A DNA stretch of 64,000 nt from CAWKDC01 sp964383495 (GTDB lineage: Bacteria > Pseudomonadota > Gammaproteobacteria > JABCZS01): contig CAYLHG010000003.1 in the NCBI GenBank assembly GCA_964383495.1, positions 70,469 through 134,468 of the forward strand, read 5' to 3'. Made by a program: the position numbers and the translations under genes. Below, piece after piece: positions 63,302 through 64,000 of the stretch; position 1 is the stretch's first letter; each line of letters begins with the position of its first letter. The notes below the pieces were generated by a model. That model saw only the letters and a program-made list of their open reading frames with translations. It searched no databases and was not told the origin of the DNA.

Positions 63302-63369
63302 TCTATTTCTCCTAATATAATTGGTTGTCAGCTAACAATACCGTTTAAAGGCTTGAGCGTCAATACTTT

Positions 63370-64000
63370 TCAATGCGTCTCTACTTCCATTCCATAAAGC
63401 TCTGCTGGCTCCGGCGGGTCGCAATACCAGCTGCCGTTGTATTCCCAGCAGCTTGCTAAATCTTCAGGCGGTTGGTGGATATAGAAAAGATATACGTGGC
63501 CTTTATACACTATAGGTTTTATTGTTTTATTAGTATTAATGTATGAGTCAGATGTGCCAGCGGCATTGCGCCACTTGACGGTGCTTGCCCATAAATCTTC
63601 GCTGATAGCTGTTGCTGAGCTTGCGCCATGCTTTCCATAATAAAGCTGCAATGTATCATCAACGCTGACGGCACCTAAAGGAACTTCGTCATCAATATAT
63701 TTTCCACTGAATGCTGCTGTTCCTGCATTATTTGGTTTATCCCATTTCGTTTCAGTGTGATTATAATGCTGAATGATTAAAGACTTATCAGAAGGCATGA
63801 GCAACACAGCTTCTTTTGAAGTAGGAAATGTTAATGTAAGCAGTGTTGGCGGTTTCTCATGTGCCATGTTATTTTGAATAGAAACAGCGTTACACGATAA
63901 CGCTCCACTTTCATCTGGGGAGCAACGCGAAGAAGAAAGAGTTCCGTATTGTTCGCCATCTTTTTCATAAAAAGCGATGAGTAAATGATCATCAGTATCT
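63370..64000 (-). CDS. Hypothetical protein, propeller-like repeats, cut at right edge
   Basis: The reading frame runs open from the right edge through MAHEKPP at 63867 to a stop at 63370, so only the C-terminal 210 or so residues are seen and the start lies outside. Segments such as LLIAFYEKDGEQYGTLSSSRC, LIIQHYNHTETKWDKPN, LQLYYGKHG and VYLFYIHQPPEDLASCWEYNGSWYC recur roughly every 50 residues. The pattern resembles a sialidase- or lectin-like beta-propeller. It may be related to the propeller protein at 61.6 kb, but direct homology was not tested. Confidence 0.55.
   Translation of the reverse strand, partial: DTDDHLLIAFYEKDGEQYGTLSSSRCSPDESGALSCNAVSIQNNMAHEKPPTLLTLTFPTSKEAVLLMPSDKSLIIQHYNHTETKWDKPNNAGTAAFSGKYIDDEVPLGAVSVDDTLQLYYGKHGASSATAISEDLWASTVKWRNAAGTSDSYINTNKTIKPIVYKGHVYLFYIHQPPEDLASCWEYNGSWYCDPPEPAELYGMEVETH

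Noticed and set aside
1..64000. CRISPR arrays, insertion sequences, prophage or rRNA genes
   Set aside because: None seen on reading both strands; the Rpn-type gene is a transposase-like nuclease without terminal repeats.

Overview
The window is a chromosomal segment from a gammaproteobacterium of moderate-to-low G+C, carrying the replication origin. Three things point to Gammaproteobacteria: the gene orders gyrB-recF-dnaN-dnaA, rpmH-rnpA-yidD-yidC-mnmE, rsmD-ftsY-ftsE-ftsX-rpoH next to paired M16 peptidases, and rpsU-yqeY-dnaG-rpoD; the lineage genes ubiK and rsmJ; and parS sites of the Pseudomonas type. Some accessory genes (a U-box-like protein, a secreted CD39-type NTPDase, a secreted propeller-like protein) recall host-associated Legionellales such as Legionella, Coxiella or Berkiella. 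That placement is inference. No tRNA, rRNA, CRISPR array or intact insertion sequence was seen.

Layout. 1-6.7 kb: gyrB (cut by the left edge), a 1.4-kb gene-poor decayed stretch, recF, dnaN and dnaA, all on the minus strand. Five parS sites lie between 2.09 and 3.72 kb. Three are in the decayed stretch inside degenerate repeats, and two are inside recF. 6.8-9.1 kb: a BrnQ-type transporter and an unrecognised 359-residue protein separate dnaA from oriC. oriC (about 9.2-9.8 kb) has six DnaA boxes and AT-rich tracts. 9.8-15.5 kb: rpmH, rnpA, yidD, yidC, mnmE and mnmG. 15.5-18.9 kb: a DUF4143 ATPase, a TauE-like permease and an outer-membrane-type protein. 18.9-21.8 kb: rsmG, parA, parB and a convergent EVE-domain gene. 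21.9-28.8 kb: the complete atpIBEFHAGDC operon with a good promoter.

28.9-41.7 kb is mixed: an NTPDase, a dicarboxylate/amino-acid symporter, glmU-glmS, a Spy-like small periplasmic protein, comM, an Rpn-family nuclease, ubiK, a DUF445 protein, rsmJ, a DUF1488-like protein with a textbook terminator, and tgt. 41.9-50.4 kb: a U-box-like gene, rsmD, two M16 peptidases (one active, one with the metal site lost), ftsY-ftsE-ftsX, rpoH and udk. 50.4-53.8 kb: a P1B-type ATPase with several altered signature motifs, and a second DUF4143 ATPase that looks leaderless and sits behind a nested palindrome. 53.8-56.7 kb: a ribokinase-like gene, folB, plsY and tsaD. 56.8-61.4 kb: the macromolecular synthesis operon rpsU-yqeY-dnaG-rpoD. 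61.5-64 kb: a secreted protein that reads as a seven-bladed beta-propeller, a membrane protein, and a gene cut by the right edge.

How it works together. ParB-parS, DnaA-oriC and the sliding clamp form the replication and segregation centre. YidC, FtsY and the ATP synthase belong to membrane biogenesis and energy. GlmU/GlmS feed the cell wall. The MMS operon and rpoH link translation, priming and transcription. Genes near oriC mostly run away from it, along replication. The most unusual elements are the parS-bearing decayed repeats, the motif-altered P-type ATPase, the propeller protein, the U-box-like protein and the two palindrome-controlled DUF4143 genes.
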